Below are positions 15,632 to 24,487 of a stretch of 64,000 nucleotides of DNA, piece by piece (positions within the stretch are counted from its first letter, which is position 1; every line of letters starts with the position of its first letter). The translations under genes and the position numbers were made by a program. The notes beneath the pieces were generated by a model that saw nothing but the letters and a program-made list of their open reading frames with translations, had not been told where the DNA came from and ran no database searches. The stretch comes from Allomuricauda sp. (GTDB lineage Bacteria > Bacteroidota > Bacteroidia > Flavobacteriales > Flavobacteriaceae). The stretch is taken from positions 1-64,000 of the forward strand of contig JASBTQ010000039.1 in the NCBI GenBank assembly GCA_030148335.1, read 5' to 3'.

Positions 15632-16492
15632 CTAATTGTTCAGTGCCTCTGCACCTCCCACAATCTCGAGGATTTCATTTGTGATAGCGGCCTGTCTTGC
15701 CTTGTTATAGGTCAGTTTCAATTGATCTCTGAGGTCTTTGGCATTGTCGGTCGCTTTGTGCATGGCTGTCATCCGGGCCCCGTGCTCACTGGCAAAGGAA
15801 TCCCTGATGGCCTTATACAATTGTGTCTTGAGCGATTTCGGAATCAGTTCTTTGACGATTTCCACTTTGGATGGCTCAAAAATGTAGTCTGCCGCCTTGG
15901 ATGCATCCCCTTCCACACTTACAATGGGAAGGAACTGTTCCGTCATCACCAGCTGGGTAGCGGCATTCTTGAACTTGTTATAGACCAACTCGATCTTGTC
16001 ATAATTGCCCTTGGTGAACTGGTCCATCAAAAACTCAGCAATCTCTGCTACATTGTCAAATGTCAAATCATCATAGATGCTGCTGTGGTTGGCCACTATG
16101 GTGTTCTTCTTGCGGAGAATATCGTTTCCTTTCTTGCCGATGGCCACAAAATCGACCTGCTTGCCTGCGTATTTGCCGGAAACCAAGTTATTGCTCTGCT
16201 TGATGATGTTGGAATTGAACGCACCACACAGTCCACGGTTGGAGGTGATGGCCACAACCAATACCTTGTTCACGGGCCTGTTGTCCGCAAATTGACTTCC
16301 TCCATCACCGTCCAAGCTGGCACTCAAACTTTGCAAAAGCTCGGTAAGCTTATCCGAATAAGGGCGCATGGCCGTGATGGCATCCTGGGCCTTTTTCAAT
16401 TTTGCAGCAGACACCATTTTCATGGCACTGGTAATCTGCATCGTTGAGCCGATGGATGATATCCTGTTCCGTATTTCCTTTAGATTCGCCAT
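15632..16492 (-). CDS. atpG: ATP synthase F1 gamma subunit
   Basis: 286 residues, normal size. The gamma subunit is the central stalk that turns inside the alpha3-beta3 hexamer and couples proton flow to ATP synthesis. Family signature: N-terminal MANLKEIRNRISSIGSTMQITSAMKMV-type helix and the C-terminal helix with RMTAMHKATDNAKDL and NKARQAAITNEILEIVGGAEAL. Last gene of the operon atpB-E-F-H-A-G. A palindrome-rich gap of 110 bases separates it from atpA, unlike the tight spacing upstream. atpD and atpC are not in the window. Confidence 0.97.
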   Translation of the reverse strand: MANLKEIRNRISSIGSTMQITSAMKMVSAAKLKKAQDAITAMRPYSDKLTELLQSLSASLDGDGGSQFADNRPVNKVLVVAITSNRGLCGAFNSNIIKQSNNLVSGKYAGKQVDFVAIGKKGNDILRKKNTIVANHSSIYDDLTFDNVAEIAEFLMDQFTKGNYDKIELVYNKFKNAATQLVMTEQFLPIVSVEGDASKAADYIFEPSKVEIVKELIPKSLKTQLYKAIRDSFASEHGARMTAMHKATDNAKDLRDQLKLTYNKARQAAITNEILEIVGGAEALNN

Positions 16493-16508
16493 ATTAACCT
16501 TTCCTAAA

Positions 16509-16527
16509 TCCTCTCCTTAGGAGAGGA
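16509..16527. repeat. Palindrome in the atpA-atpG gap (1)
   Basis: Perfect 8-bp inverted repeat TCCTCTCC / GGAGAGGA with TTA loop between atpA and atpG, 17 bases before the atpG start (minus strand). Could structure the polycistronic mRNA or be a REP-like insertion. Confidence 0.7.
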
Positions 16528-16565
16528 CTTGATGTTTGTTACTATTTAATAAGGATTGCCCGTTC

Positions 16566-16589
16566 TTCCCTTCGACTACGCTCAGGGAA
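16566..16589. repeat. Palindrome in the atpA-atpG gap (2)
   Basis: TTCCCT (16566-16571) and AGGGAA (16584-16589) around TCGACTACGCTC. The motif CCCTTCGACT...CTCAGGG is a dispersed intergenic repeat type that I recall from flavobacterial genomes. Second palindrome in the same 110-base gap. Confidence 0.65.
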
Positions 16590-16602
16590 AAGGAATGACA
16601 AT

Positions 16603-18183
16603 TTATGATTTGTATTTTTCAGAAAGATCTTTGCAAACAGCAGTCAAGGTATCTGTTACCTCGTCCGTCAATTTACCGGCTTTAAGGTCATCCAATACAT
16701 TCCTGTGCTTCGCGTTCAAGAACTCCAAATACTCTTTTTCAAATTCTTTTACCTTGTCCACAGGCACATTACGCAACAAGTTCTTGGAACCTGCAAAGAT
16801 GATGGCCACCTGATCTTCCACGGTAAATGGATCGTTCTGACCTTGTTTCAAGATCTCCACGTTCCTACGTCCTTTTTCGATCACGTTCAAGGTAGCGGCG
16901 TCCAAATCGGAACCGAACTTGGCGAAAGCTTCCAATTCACGGAACTGGGCTTGGTCCAATTTCAAGGTACCTGCTACTTTTTTCATGGACTTGATCTGTG
17001 CCGAACCACCTACACGGGATACGGAGATACCCACGTTGATCGCTGGACGTACACCTTGGTTGAACAAATCCTGCTCCAAGAATATCTGACCATCGGTGAT
17101 GGAGATCACGTTGGTTGGGATATAGGCAGAAACGTCACCCGCTTGTGTCTCAATGATGGGAAGTGCGGTCAATGAACCTCCTCCTTTTACCATGGACTTC
17201 AAGGAATCAGGAAGGTCGTTCATGTTCTTCGCGATCTCATCATCCGCAATCACTTTTGCGGCTCGCTCCAACAATCTGGAGTGCAAGTAGAAAACGTCCC
17301 CAGGGTATGCTTCACGTCCTGGTGGCCTTCTCAACAACAGCGATACTTCACGGTAGGCAACCGCTTGCTTTGAAAGGTCATCATAGATGATCAAGGCAGG
17401 ACGGCCTGTGTCCCTAAAATACTCCCCGATGGCCGCACCGGCGAAAGGAGCATATACCTGCATCGGCGCAGGATCTGAAGCGTTAGCGGCAACGATGGTG
17501 GTATAGGCCAAAGCACCTTTGTCCTCCAAGGTCTTGGCTATGGAGGCCACTGTAGATGCTTTCTGACCTACGGCCACATAGATACAGTAAACGGGTTTAC
17601 CTGCATCGTAAAATTCTTTTTGGTTCAGGATGGTATCGATACAAACCGTGGTCTTTCCGGTCTGTTTGTCACCGATCACCAACTCCCTTTGTCCCCTTCC
17701 CACAGGAATCATGGCATCGATTGCCTTGATACCGGTCTGCAAAGGTTCGTTTACAGGTTGTCTAAAAATAACTCCAGGGGCCTTGCGCTCCAAGGGCATT
17801 TCGTAGGTTTCGCCAGAGATAGGTCCCTTACCGTCGATAGGCTTCCCCAAAGTGTCTATAACACGGCCAACGATACCCTCCCCCACATTGATGGATGCAA
17901 TACGTTCGGTTCTCTTCACGGTGGTGCCTTCCACAATTTCTTTGGATGGGCCCAACAGTACCACACCGACGTTGTCCTCTTCCAGGTTCAAAACGATTCC
18001 CTGCATGCCTCCGTCAAACTCCACCAACTCCCCATACTGGGCATTGGAAAGTCCATACACACGGGCAATACCGTCCCCTACCTGTAGTACGGTGCCCACT
18101 TCGTTCAAGGAAGCCGTAGCTTCGAAACCTGATAACTGTTTTTTCAAAATTGCTGAAACCTCAGCGGCTTTTACTCCTGCCAT
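16603..18183 (-). CDS. atpA: ATP synthase F1 alpha subunit
   Basis: 526 residues, normal size. Forms the catalytic hexamer with the beta subunit and holds a non-catalytic nucleotide site. P-loop [11 protein letters not shown] near residue 171; ATP-synthase alpha/beta signature [17 protein letters not shown] near residue 366; N-terminal beta-barrel [17 protein letters not shown]-type segment. The gene follows atpH by two bases. The beta subunit it must pair with is encoded elsewhere, as is common in Bacteroidota. Confidence 0.98.
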   Translation of the reverse strand: MAGVKAAEVSAILKKQLSGFEATASLNEVGTVLQVGDGIARVYGLSNAQYGELVEFDGGMQGIVLNLEEDNVGVVLLGPSKEIVEGTTVKRTERIASINVGEGIVGRVIDTLGKPIDGKGPISGETYEMPLERKAPGVIFRQPVNEPLQTGIKAIDAMIPVGRGQRELVIGDKQTGKTTVCIDTILNQKEFYDAGKPVYCIYVAVGQKASTVASIAKTLEDKGALAYTTIVAANASDPAPMQVYAPFAGAAIGEYFRDTGRPALIIYDDLSKQAVAYREVSLLLRRPPGREAYPGDVFYLHSRLLERAAKVIADDEIAKNMNDLPDSLKSMVKGGGSLTALPIIETQAGDVSAYIPTNVISITDGQIFLEQDLFNQGVRPAINVGISVSRVGGSAQIKSMKKVAGTLKLDQAQFRELEAFAKFGSDLDAATLNVIEKGRRNVEILKQGQNDPFTVEDQVAIIFAGSKNLLRNVPVDKVKEFEKEYLEFLNAKHRNVLDDLKAGKLTDEVTDTLTAVCKDLSEKYKS

Positions 18184-18185
18184 TT

Positions 18186-18725
18186 TTATAGACTATTTGT
18201 AAATTCTCTTTTTAAACCGTTCAATTTGTTGGCGATGCTGGCGTCATATTGGGTATCGCCCACCCGAAGCACGAAACCTCCTATGATGCTCTCGTCGATC
18301 TTGTTCTGGATGGTGACCTTGTTGCCTGTTGCCTTGGTGACCTCGGCAAGGATCTTTTTCTCCAGTTCAGGGGTTAAAGGAACGGCTGTTGTAACGTATG
18401 CCACTTCCTCACCTTTTCTTTTCTCGTTGAGGATGATATATTTAAACGCCACTTCCTGCAACATTGCTATCCTCTTGTTGTCCAGCAAGGTTTGGATCAA
18501 CCCTTTGGTGATCTCATTGGAATCCTTGAAGATTTCCAACAAGGCATTTTTCTTGACCTCGGATTTCACTACGGGGCTTTCCAGAACCTGCTGTAGCTCC
18601 CCGCTCTCGGATATCACGGCAGCAATGTCACGCATGTCCTTTTCCACGGCATCTGCCGCATTTTTCTCGACTGCGAAATCCAAAGTTGCCTTGGCGTAAC
18701 GTATGGCTGCCCTGTTCTGGTCCAT
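18186..18725 (-). CDS. atpH: ATP synthase F1 delta subunit
   Basis: 179 residues, normal for the delta (OSCP) subunit that ties the peripheral stalk to the top of the F1 head. Recognised by the N-terminal [22 protein letters not shown]-like helix and the C-terminal [21 protein letters not shown] segment, the classical OSCP signature. Lies four bases after atpF and two before atpA. Confidence 0.96.
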   Translation of the reverse strand: MDQNRAAIRYAKATLDFAVEKNAADAVEKDMRDIAAVISESGELQQVLESPVVKSEVKKNALLEIFKDSNEITKGLIQTLLDNKRIAMLQEVAFKYIILNEKRKGEEVAYVTTAVPLTPELEKKILAEVTKATGNKVTIQNKIDESIIGGFVLRVGDTQYDASIANKLNGLKREFTNSL

Positions 18726-18729
18726 AGTC

Positions 18730-19230
18730 CTAGTTCAGTTTGATATCGCCCAACATGTCGTCAACCAACTTGAGTTGCTTGTCTTTGTTGGATAGTTCTT
18801 CTTTGATCACTTTTTCGGCGATTTCCAAGGAAAGATTGGCCACTTGTGCCTTGATCTCTGCAACTGCGGCTTTCTTTTCACTTTCTATGGCTGCCTGTGC
18901 CTGCTTGATGATCTTGTCACCTTCGGCATTGGCCTGCTCTTTGGCTTCGGAAATAATGCTTTCCTTGATCTCCCTGGCCTCTTTCAAAAGGGCATCCCTT
19001 TCCGCTCTGGCTTCTTTCAAGAGTTTTTCGCTGTCGGCGGTCACGTTCTGCATTTCCTTTTTGGCGGCCTCGGCGGCGTCAAGGGCATTTTGTATGCCTT
19101 CTTCCCTTTTCTCAACGGCGTTCAAAATGGGTTTCCATGCAAATTTGCGCAACAACAGCAAAAGTCCCACAAAAAGGACCAACTGCCAGAAAAACAATCC
19201 TAAGGAAAACTGCTCGATTAACTTTTCCAT
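18730..19230 (-). CDS. atpF: ATP synthase F0 b subunit
   Basis: 166 residues. An N-terminal membrane helix (about 5-28, LGLFFWQLVLFVGLLLLLRKF) followed by a long charged helix (PILNAVEKREEGIQNALDAA onward) that dimerises as the peripheral stalk. Length and the FAWKPI segment after the membrane helix are typical. It lies between atpE and atpH. Confidence 0.97.
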   Translation of the reverse strand: MEKLIEQFSLGLFFWQLVLFVGLLLLLRKFAWKPILNAVEKREEGIQNALDAAEAAKKEMQNVTADSEKLLKEARAERDALLKEAREIKESIISEAKEQANAEGDKIIKQAQAAIESEKKAAVAEIKAQVANLSLEIAEKVIKEELSNKDKQLKLVDDMLGDIKLN

Positions 19231-19319
19231 TTATGTCAAGTGTTTTTAATCTTTTAAACTATACCATTTTAATGAAGGGCCATAGCCAACCGCTATGGCC
19301 TTCACTTTTCTTTCGGTGA

Positions 19320-19511
19320 TTAAGCAGCAAAAAGAGCAGCGAAACCGATACCTTCAATAAGAGCGGCTGCAATCAGCATAGCAGTTTGGATCTTACCAGA
19401 AGCTTCAGGTTGACGGGCAATGGCGTCCATTGCCTGACCACCGATTCTACCGATACCCAATCCTGCTCCGATTACAATCAAACCAGCACCTACGATGTTT
19501 GGAATTGTCAT
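19320..19511 (-). CDS. atpE: ATP synthase F0 c subunit
   Basis: 63 residues, two transmembrane helices joined by the ARQPEA loop (residues 32-37) that touches the F1 stalk. The ion-carrying carboxylate is the glutamate in ALIEGIGFAAL. The residue after it is Gly, not the Ser of sodium-binding rings (ES), and the first helix lacks the matching Gln, so coupling to protons is likely (inference). Somewhat short compared with the 70-80 residues common elsewhere. Confidence 0.97.
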   Translation of the reverse strand: MTIPNIVGAGLIVIGAGLGIGRIGGQAMDAIARQPEASGKIQTAMLIAAALIEGIGFAALFAA

Positions 19512-19542
19512 GATATATGTATTTAAATATTAAACGTTCTTA

Positions 19543-20682
19543 TTAATGATGATCTTCTTCCACTGCCATTCCAAAATAGAGGGCAGACAACATGGTGAAG
19601 ATATAGGCCTGCAATGCGGCAACCAACAATTCCAACAGGGAAAGGGCAAACGCCAGTGCAAACGACAATGGACTTCCTATCCAGTTCTTAAAAATGAACA
19701 TCAGTCCGATAATGCTCATCAATACTACGTGCCCCGCTGTGATGTTGGCGTACAAACGAATCATCAACGAAAAGGGCTTGATGAAGGTTCCCAACAATTC
19801 GATAGGGGCCAATATGATCTTCATGGGAACGGGAACTCCTGGCATCCAGAAGATGTGTTTCCAGTAGTTCTTGTTTCCGGAAAATGTGGTGATGAAATAG
19901 GTGATCAATGCAAGGGCAAAGGTCACCGCAATGTTGTTGGTCACATTCACACCCAGTGGGGTCAATCCCAACAGGTTGATGATCCACACAAAAAAGAACA
20001 CAGTGAGCAAATAGCTCATATATTTTTTGTATTTGTGCTCGCCAATATTGGGAACAGCGATTTCATCGCGGACAAACACCACCAATGGTTCCAAGACCCT
20101 TCCAACCCCTTTGGGCAAGTTGCTCTTTTTATAGTTGCTGGCAACGGAACGGAACATCAAAAACATCAACAGTCCAACCAGCGCAATGAAAACAACGTTC
20201 TTGGTAATGGAAAAATCCAATGGTTTTACATTGCTGGGGTGGGCATCTTCGACGACCAAATTTTCACCGAATGCATCCTCAACATGGGTTTCTTCATTGA
20301 GATGGCCTTCAAATTCAATGGTGCCCTCGGCGTCCGTTTTGTAGATCTTATTGTGGTAAAGGGTGTAATAATTTCCATCCACTTCGGCCACTCCTTCGCC
20401 GTGCTTCAGTTTTGAAGAAGAGAAAACCTTCAGGCCATTGTCCCAGAGAATTACGGGCAACGGGAAACCGACATATTTGTGTTCCCCCTCATCGGTAGTA
20501 TAGGAATACAGGTTGAAATCATGCGAATCCAGAAGGTGGTGGTCGATATATTCCTTGATTTCGGTCTTCAAATCATGGGCGCCGGTTTTAACTTCCTCTG
20601 CTTCATGGCTTTGAGCCGATACAATTCCCGCAATGAAAAACATTACGGCTGCCAACTTTTTACTTAAAAACGAATATCGCAT
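19543..20682 (-). CDS. atpB: ATP synthase F0 a subunit with N-terminal signal and periplasmic extension
   Basis: 379 residues from the ATG at 20682; a longer frame to 20718 is possible but adds no typical sequence. The first 24 residues form a signal peptide (KKLAAVMFFIAGIVSAQ). A ~110-residue periplasmic extension follows, then five or six membrane helices. The essential arginine lies in FSLMIRLYANITAGHV and the last helix carries LLELLVAALQAYIFTMLSALYFG, both diagnostic. The N-terminal extension with signal is usual for Bacteroidota a subunits. It is first of the atp structural genes after two small membrane proteins. Confidence 0.97.
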   Translation of the reverse strand: MRYSFLSKKLAAVMFFIAGIVSAQSHEAEEVKTGAHDLKTEIKEYIDHHLLDSHDFNLYSYTTDEGEHKYVGFPLPVILWDNGLKVFSSSKLKHGEGVAEVDGNYYTLYHNKIYKTDAEGTIEFEGHLNEETHVEDAFGENLVVEDAHPSNVKPLDFSITKNVVFIALVGLLMFLMFRSVASNYKKSNLPKGVGRVLEPLVVFVRDEIAVPNIGEHKYKKYMSYLLTVFFFVWIINLLGLTPLGVNVTNNIAVTFALALITYFITTFSGNKNYWKHIFWMPGVPVPMKIILAPIELLGTFIKPFSLMIRLYANITAGHVVLMSIIGLMFIFKNWIGSPLSFALAFALSLLELLVAALQAYIFTMLSALYFGMAVEEDHH

Positions 20683-20797
20683 ACACCTGCAAATATGGGT
20701 CCTGAAAAATTGGTGCAAAAATACATCGCTCCTTCAAAAGAAAAAAGCTTTTGCAACAATATTTATATTATTACTTTTTTTGTCCAAAATGGCCCCT

Positions 20798-21190
20798 TTA
20801 TCTCACAGTATTAAGCAGTTTCACCAAAAAATAGGTTTCCAGAAAAAGGGAAAATAGGTAAGGGATAAAAAAAGTCAGGAACTCCATACGCTCCAAAGCA
20901 CCATCTTGTTTGTATCCGGGATAAAGAAATATGAAGAAAACAACAAACTTCAACAAGCTGCCGCCCAAGAAAAAGAAACCCAATAGATCCCTATACTTGT
21001 CCCTAAAAAAATAGATGGTAAAAAAAACAAGGGAGGCCATGACCGTGTTCATGACATAGCTGGCCACCAACTGGTTCCCGAATGGCTCGTGACCCAAATT
21101 TTCCAGCACAGTGGTGTGTGCCCAAAGCAGCAGTCCCATCCCAATAAAAAGCACTGTTAAGAAAACAATGGGGAAAGACTTGATTTTCAA
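20798..21190 (-). CDS. Four-TM membrane protein in the AtpI position
   Basis: 130 residues with four hydrophobic segments (about 7-24, 42-62, 70-92, 108-126) and few charges. No enzymatic motif. It overlaps the AtpZ-like gene by four bases and precedes atpB, the place of atpI in many atp operons. I believe it corresponds to the flavobacterial family DUF6168, from memory. A role in F0 assembly is suggested by position only. Confidence 0.75.
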   Translation of the reverse strand: MKIKSFPIVFLTVLFIGMGLLLWAHTTVLENLGHEPFGNQLVASYVMNTVMASLVFFTIYFFRDKYRDLLGFFFLGGSLLKFVVFFIFLYPGYKQDGALERMEFLTFFIPYLFSLFLETYFLVKLLNTVR

Positions 21191-21423
21191 TTGTTGTTGA
21201 TTTTCTTCAATTGCTGAACGACCAAATATATGGAAATCCCTACGCCGAGCAGGGTACAGATGGGCAAGAATACCTTTTCGGTGCCGAAATGGCTATCCAA
21301 CCATTGCCCTCCCTTTACGGCCAAATAAATGACAACGCCCATCTGAATGGCCGAACCAGACAAACGGGCTGCTGTGTTGATGTTGTTCTTTAATTTGTCC
21401 TTAGGAGGCTTTTGCTGGCTCAT
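21187..21423 (-). CDS. AtpZ/AtpI-family protein
   Basis: 78 residues with two membrane helices (about 20-38 and 52-70). The pattern LSGSAIQMGVVIYLAVKGGQWLD is that of the AtpZ/AtpI (F0F1-ATPase subunit) family, whose members help assemble the c ring or transport Mg2+/Ca2+. It overlaps the bactofilin gene by 23 bases and the next gene by four, so translation is probably coupled along the operon. Confidence 0.88.
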   Translation of the reverse strand: MSQQKPPKDKLKNNINTAARLSGSAIQMGVVIYLAVKGGQWLDSHFGTEKVFLPICTLLGVGISIYLVVQQLKKINNN

Positions 21424-21829
21424 TGCTCTTTGCGGTCTCCAGTTTGGGCGATGCCGTGGTCACAGGTGCCCCTTTGCCCATTACACAGGACGCATTAAAA
21501 GTAGCTCCCGGTTCCACGGACAGCTTGGCCACGCTCACTGTGCCCTCTATGATAGCTGATGATTTTAGGGAAAGCAGGTCCTTTACCAAAAGTTCACCAT
21601 TGAACTTGCCTTCGATATCGGCATTCACGCATTCCACTTTTCCGTTGATGTAGCCATCCTTGCCGATGACCACTTTTCCTGAGGTCTTTACATTGCCTTC
21701 GAGTTTGCCATCGATTCGGAAATCGGCCTCGGAGGTAATATCACCTTTGATCTTCGTGTTCTTTTCGATTCGGTTGGGCTGTCCTCCAAATTCAGTCATA
21801 GGCCTTGGTTTTTTGTTGTCAGAAAACAT
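21401..21829 (-). CDS. Bactofilin-family polymer-forming cytoskeletal protein
   Basis: 142 residues. Residues about 20-115 form the bactofilin right-handed beta-helix with its glycine-spaced repeats (NTKIKGDITSEADFRIDGKLEGNV, GKVVIGKDGYINGKVECVNADIEGKFNGELL). Flexible N- and C-terminal tails, the latter rich in A, K, P, S and T, complete the usual layout. Bactofilins polymerise without nucleotide and localise envelope enzymes. It stands between sprE/porW and the ATP synthase genes, overlapping AtpZ. Confidence 0.93.
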   Translation of the reverse strand: MFSDNKKPRPMTEFGGQPNRIEKNTKIKGDITSEADFRIDGKLEGNVKTSGKVVIGKDGYINGKVECVNADIEGKFNGELLVKDLLSLKSSAIIEGTVSVAKLSVEPGATFNASCVMGKGAPVTTASPKLETAKSNEPAKAS

Positions 21830-21849
21830 TGTGTTCTAGGTTTTGGGGT

Positions 21850-24387
21850 TTAAAATTGTGCTTTGTATGATGCCAGGTTCTTATGGACCTGTATAATTTT
21901 ATAGTTGTCCGATAAAACTACGAAATTCTCATCTTTAATGCGGTAGTCCTTATTGTTTTTTATGAGTTCCGCAAAGCCCAGGGCAAAGTCCTTCGCCCTA
22001 AAACCATGCACTACCACAAACTCATCTTCCAACGTATAGATGTCCTTGGAAACCACGTTCCTGTAGTTGAGTTCCTTTATCGCTTCCTCCAAACGGTTCT
22101 TCAATGCCAGGGCCTTTTCGTTGTCCCTGATCTTGAAGGGAAACACCACTTTCCAGTTTCCTGTTCCCGTTGACCCGGTTTCGGGCGAAAACTCCTTGGT
22201 CTCCAGTTTGGGCAACTGCTCTTCCACCATTTGTTCCGCCTTTTTCCCTTCGGGATTGTTGGGATAGGTGAGGGCCACATAGTTCAATGCTTCCTTGAAA
22301 GGCTCGAAGCCTTGGAGTCGTCCAATGGCGTTGGCCTTCAACATTTCGAACTTGGGCACGATGGGATCCCCGGTGAATTGGTCAATATAGGTTTCGGACT
22401 GGGTGATCACCTGAAGGAATTCTTGGTCCTCGTAGAGTTTGTACAAAGCGGCATAGCGGGCATCCGGGCTGTCCGTATTGCCATCCAGAACGGCCTGTGG
22501 GTTCAAAAGGATCTCGGCATAACGGGTGTCTGGATGGTTGATGATGATGTCCTGCTTCATGTTCTGGGCCAACGGGCTCCCTGATTCCTCATAGATCTTG
22601 TAGAGGTTGTATTTTGATGGTAAAATCAGCCGCTCTTCGGGATTTGAGGCCAGTACCCGTTCCAACTTGGCCGCTGCGAGCAGATTGTCCCTGAACTTTT
22701 CCTTGTAGATCAGCCCCAGTTGATAGTTGGCAAAATTGCGTTCGGTCTTCAGGCTGTCGATCACGGTGATGTCGGTCGGGATTTGGTACAAGTAGTACTC
22801 CACAGAGAACTTTTGGTCCCCATCTATAGTGTTGGCCGCACCGTTCTGAACGATCTCTTCTCCCGTGGCCTCTGAAACCAAGGTCCTTGATTTGTTGCTC
22901 CATCGCCAGTCGTCTTCCAAGGTACGTTCTCCCCAACGGGTCTTGAACTCATTTTTTCCATAGCCCAAACTAGTAATGTTGTAGAAATAGAACTTGCCTT
23001 GGTTCTCCCTTCCTCCCTTGCTCTTCGCAAACGTGGCAAAGCCAGCCTCGGTACGCTTCAATTCTTTCTCGGCAGCTTCTTCCTCTTTCCGTTTCAACTC
23101 GGCAACATATTCCTCAAAATAGGTCTTGCGCTTTGCCTCGGGCATTTGATAGAGGGTTATGACGCTGTCGGCATGCTGAACGATGTCCTCATACTTGATT
23201 ACATCTTCCAGGTTGTCCAATTTCTTTTTGATATTACGGTGCTGTCTGGTGTTTTCGGCCATGTTGGTCAAGGTGCTGTCATAATAGGCCCCGGAAACCT
23301 TGTACTCATCTTGGTCAAAATAATAATCCGCCAAACTTTGATAGTTCATGGCATTCAGTTTGCGCTCGCCCTGTGTGGCCCGCAACGATTTGTTGTAATA
23401 GGCCAAGGCCAAGCTGTCGGAGCCGTTCGCCAAGTGATATTGGGCCACTTCCCGGTAGATCTTGTCCAAAAAAGGCCGGTTTTCCCTGTTCTCTTCCAAC
23501 TCGGTCAGGTATTCCAGCAGTACTTCGCTATTGGCATCGGTAAGTTCCGTGTTCTGTATTTTTTTGAGGTGGGCATTGATCATATACACCCTTGGCGATT
23601 TCCTGTTCAAGGCAATGACCTTGTCATAGGCGTAGTTGGCACTGTCCCGGTATCCCAATTGGTCATAAAGTTGCCCAATGATGAAGAGGTACCTCCCTTT
23701 TTCTGGGTTCTTTTTGGTATAGGCCTGTGATATCTTCAGTTTTTGAATGGCCGTGTCGGGAGCTTTCAGGTTGATGTAGCATTGGGCAAGAACGGCATTG
23801 GCATCGGCATATTCCTGATCTTTCAGTTCCTCGTACTTGAAAAGCCGTTTCAAATTCTTGATGGCCACTTCGGGATTGTCCAGACGCATGTTGGTCTTTT
23901 CACGCCAAATGGTGGCCTCGTTGAGCTTGTCGCTTTCCGTGTATTTTCTCAAAATATAGTTGAACGCTTCCAGGGCCGGGATGTACCGCTGGTCAAAATA
24001 CCTGTTCTTTCCCAACAAAAGGTATGCTTCGTCAATTTGGGAGTTTCGCTCCTCATCCTTAATGTCCATGCTATGCTTTTGGATGGCCTTGGTGGCCTTT
24101 TCCTCCGCAATGATGAAGTTGGGATTGTTGTCCTCGGAATCCAGTTTGATCTCATCGGTCACTTGCAGGCGTTCTACGGGAAGGATCTCCCAGTAATCAT
24201 CACGATAATTCACATTGATTTCCTCCAAGCCCTTTTCAAAAGCAATATTGCCATTGTACAAGGTGTTGTACTTGGTGTTCAGCGCATGCCAATTTCGGTT
24301 GACAAACTTGTCCTTTTGGGTGGAACAGGCGCTAAAAGTAAGCCCTCCCGCAACTGTGGCAATGATAAGTGTGTGACGAAGATTCAA
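21850..24387 (-). CDS. sprE: Gliding motility / type IX secretion lipoprotein SprE (PorW)
   Basis: 845 residues with a TTG start. The signal peptide ends in a lipobox (TFSACSTQ, cysteine at residue 21). The family hallmark NWHALNTKYNTLYNGNIAFEKGL follows, then a long series of TPR units (for example AYLLLGKNRYFDQRYIPALEAFNYIL, ANAVLAQCYINLKAPDTAIQKL, YYNKSLRATQGERKLNAMNYQSLADYYF). The SprE/PorW protein is required for type IX secretion and, where present, gliding; it links the PorK/N ring side to the outer-membrane translocon. It lies upstream of bactofilin and the atp genes on the same strand. Other T9SS core genes (gldKLMN, sprA) are not in the window. Confidence 0.92.
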   Translation of the reverse strand: MNLRHTLIIATVAGGLTFSACSTQKDKFVNRNWHALNTKYNTLYNGNIAFEKGLEEINVNYRDDYWEILPVERLQVTDEIKLDSEDNNPNFIIAEEKATKAIQKHSMDIKDEERNSQIDEAYLLLGKNRYFDQRYIPALEAFNYILRKYTESDKLNEATIWREKTNMRLDNPEVAIKNLKRLFKYEELKDQEYADANAVLAQCYINLKAPDTAIQKLKISQAYTKKNPEKGRYLFIIGQLYDQLGYRDSANYAYDKVIALNRKSPRVYMINAHLKKIQNTELTDANSEVLLEYLTELEENRENRPFLDKIYREVAQYHLANGSDSLALAYYNKSLRATQGERKLNAMNYQSLADYYFDQDEYKVSGAYYDSTLTNMAENTRQHRNIKKKLDNLEDVIKYEDIVQHADSVITLYQMPEAKRKTYFEEYVAELKRKEEEAAEKELKRTEAGFATFAKSKGGRENQGKFYFYNITSLGYGKNEFKTRWGERTLEDDWRWSNKSRTLVSEATGEEIVQNGAANTIDGDQKFSVEYYLYQIPTDITVIDSLKTERNFANYQLGLIYKEKFRDNLLAAAKLERVLASNPEERLILPSKYNLYKIYEESGSPLAQNMKQDIIINHPDTRYAEILLNPQAVLDGNTDSPDARYAALYKLYEDQEFLQVITQSETYIDQFTGDPIVPKFEMLKANAIGRLQGFEPFKEALNYVALTYPNNPEGKKAEQMVEEQLPKLETKEFSPETGSTGTGNWKVVFPFKIRDNEKALALKNRLEEAIKELNYRNVVSKDIYTLEDEFVVVHGFRAKDFALGFAELIKNNKDYRIKDENFVVLSDNYKIIQVHKNLASYKAQF

Positions 24388-24487
24388 AATTATCGCTGGT
24401 CTTGTGTAACCTTAACTCAAAAAAGCATGGATTATTATAAGGCTCATCGATAAAATGCTGGAATTCTTCTGCGGGTCTTTTAGCGGC

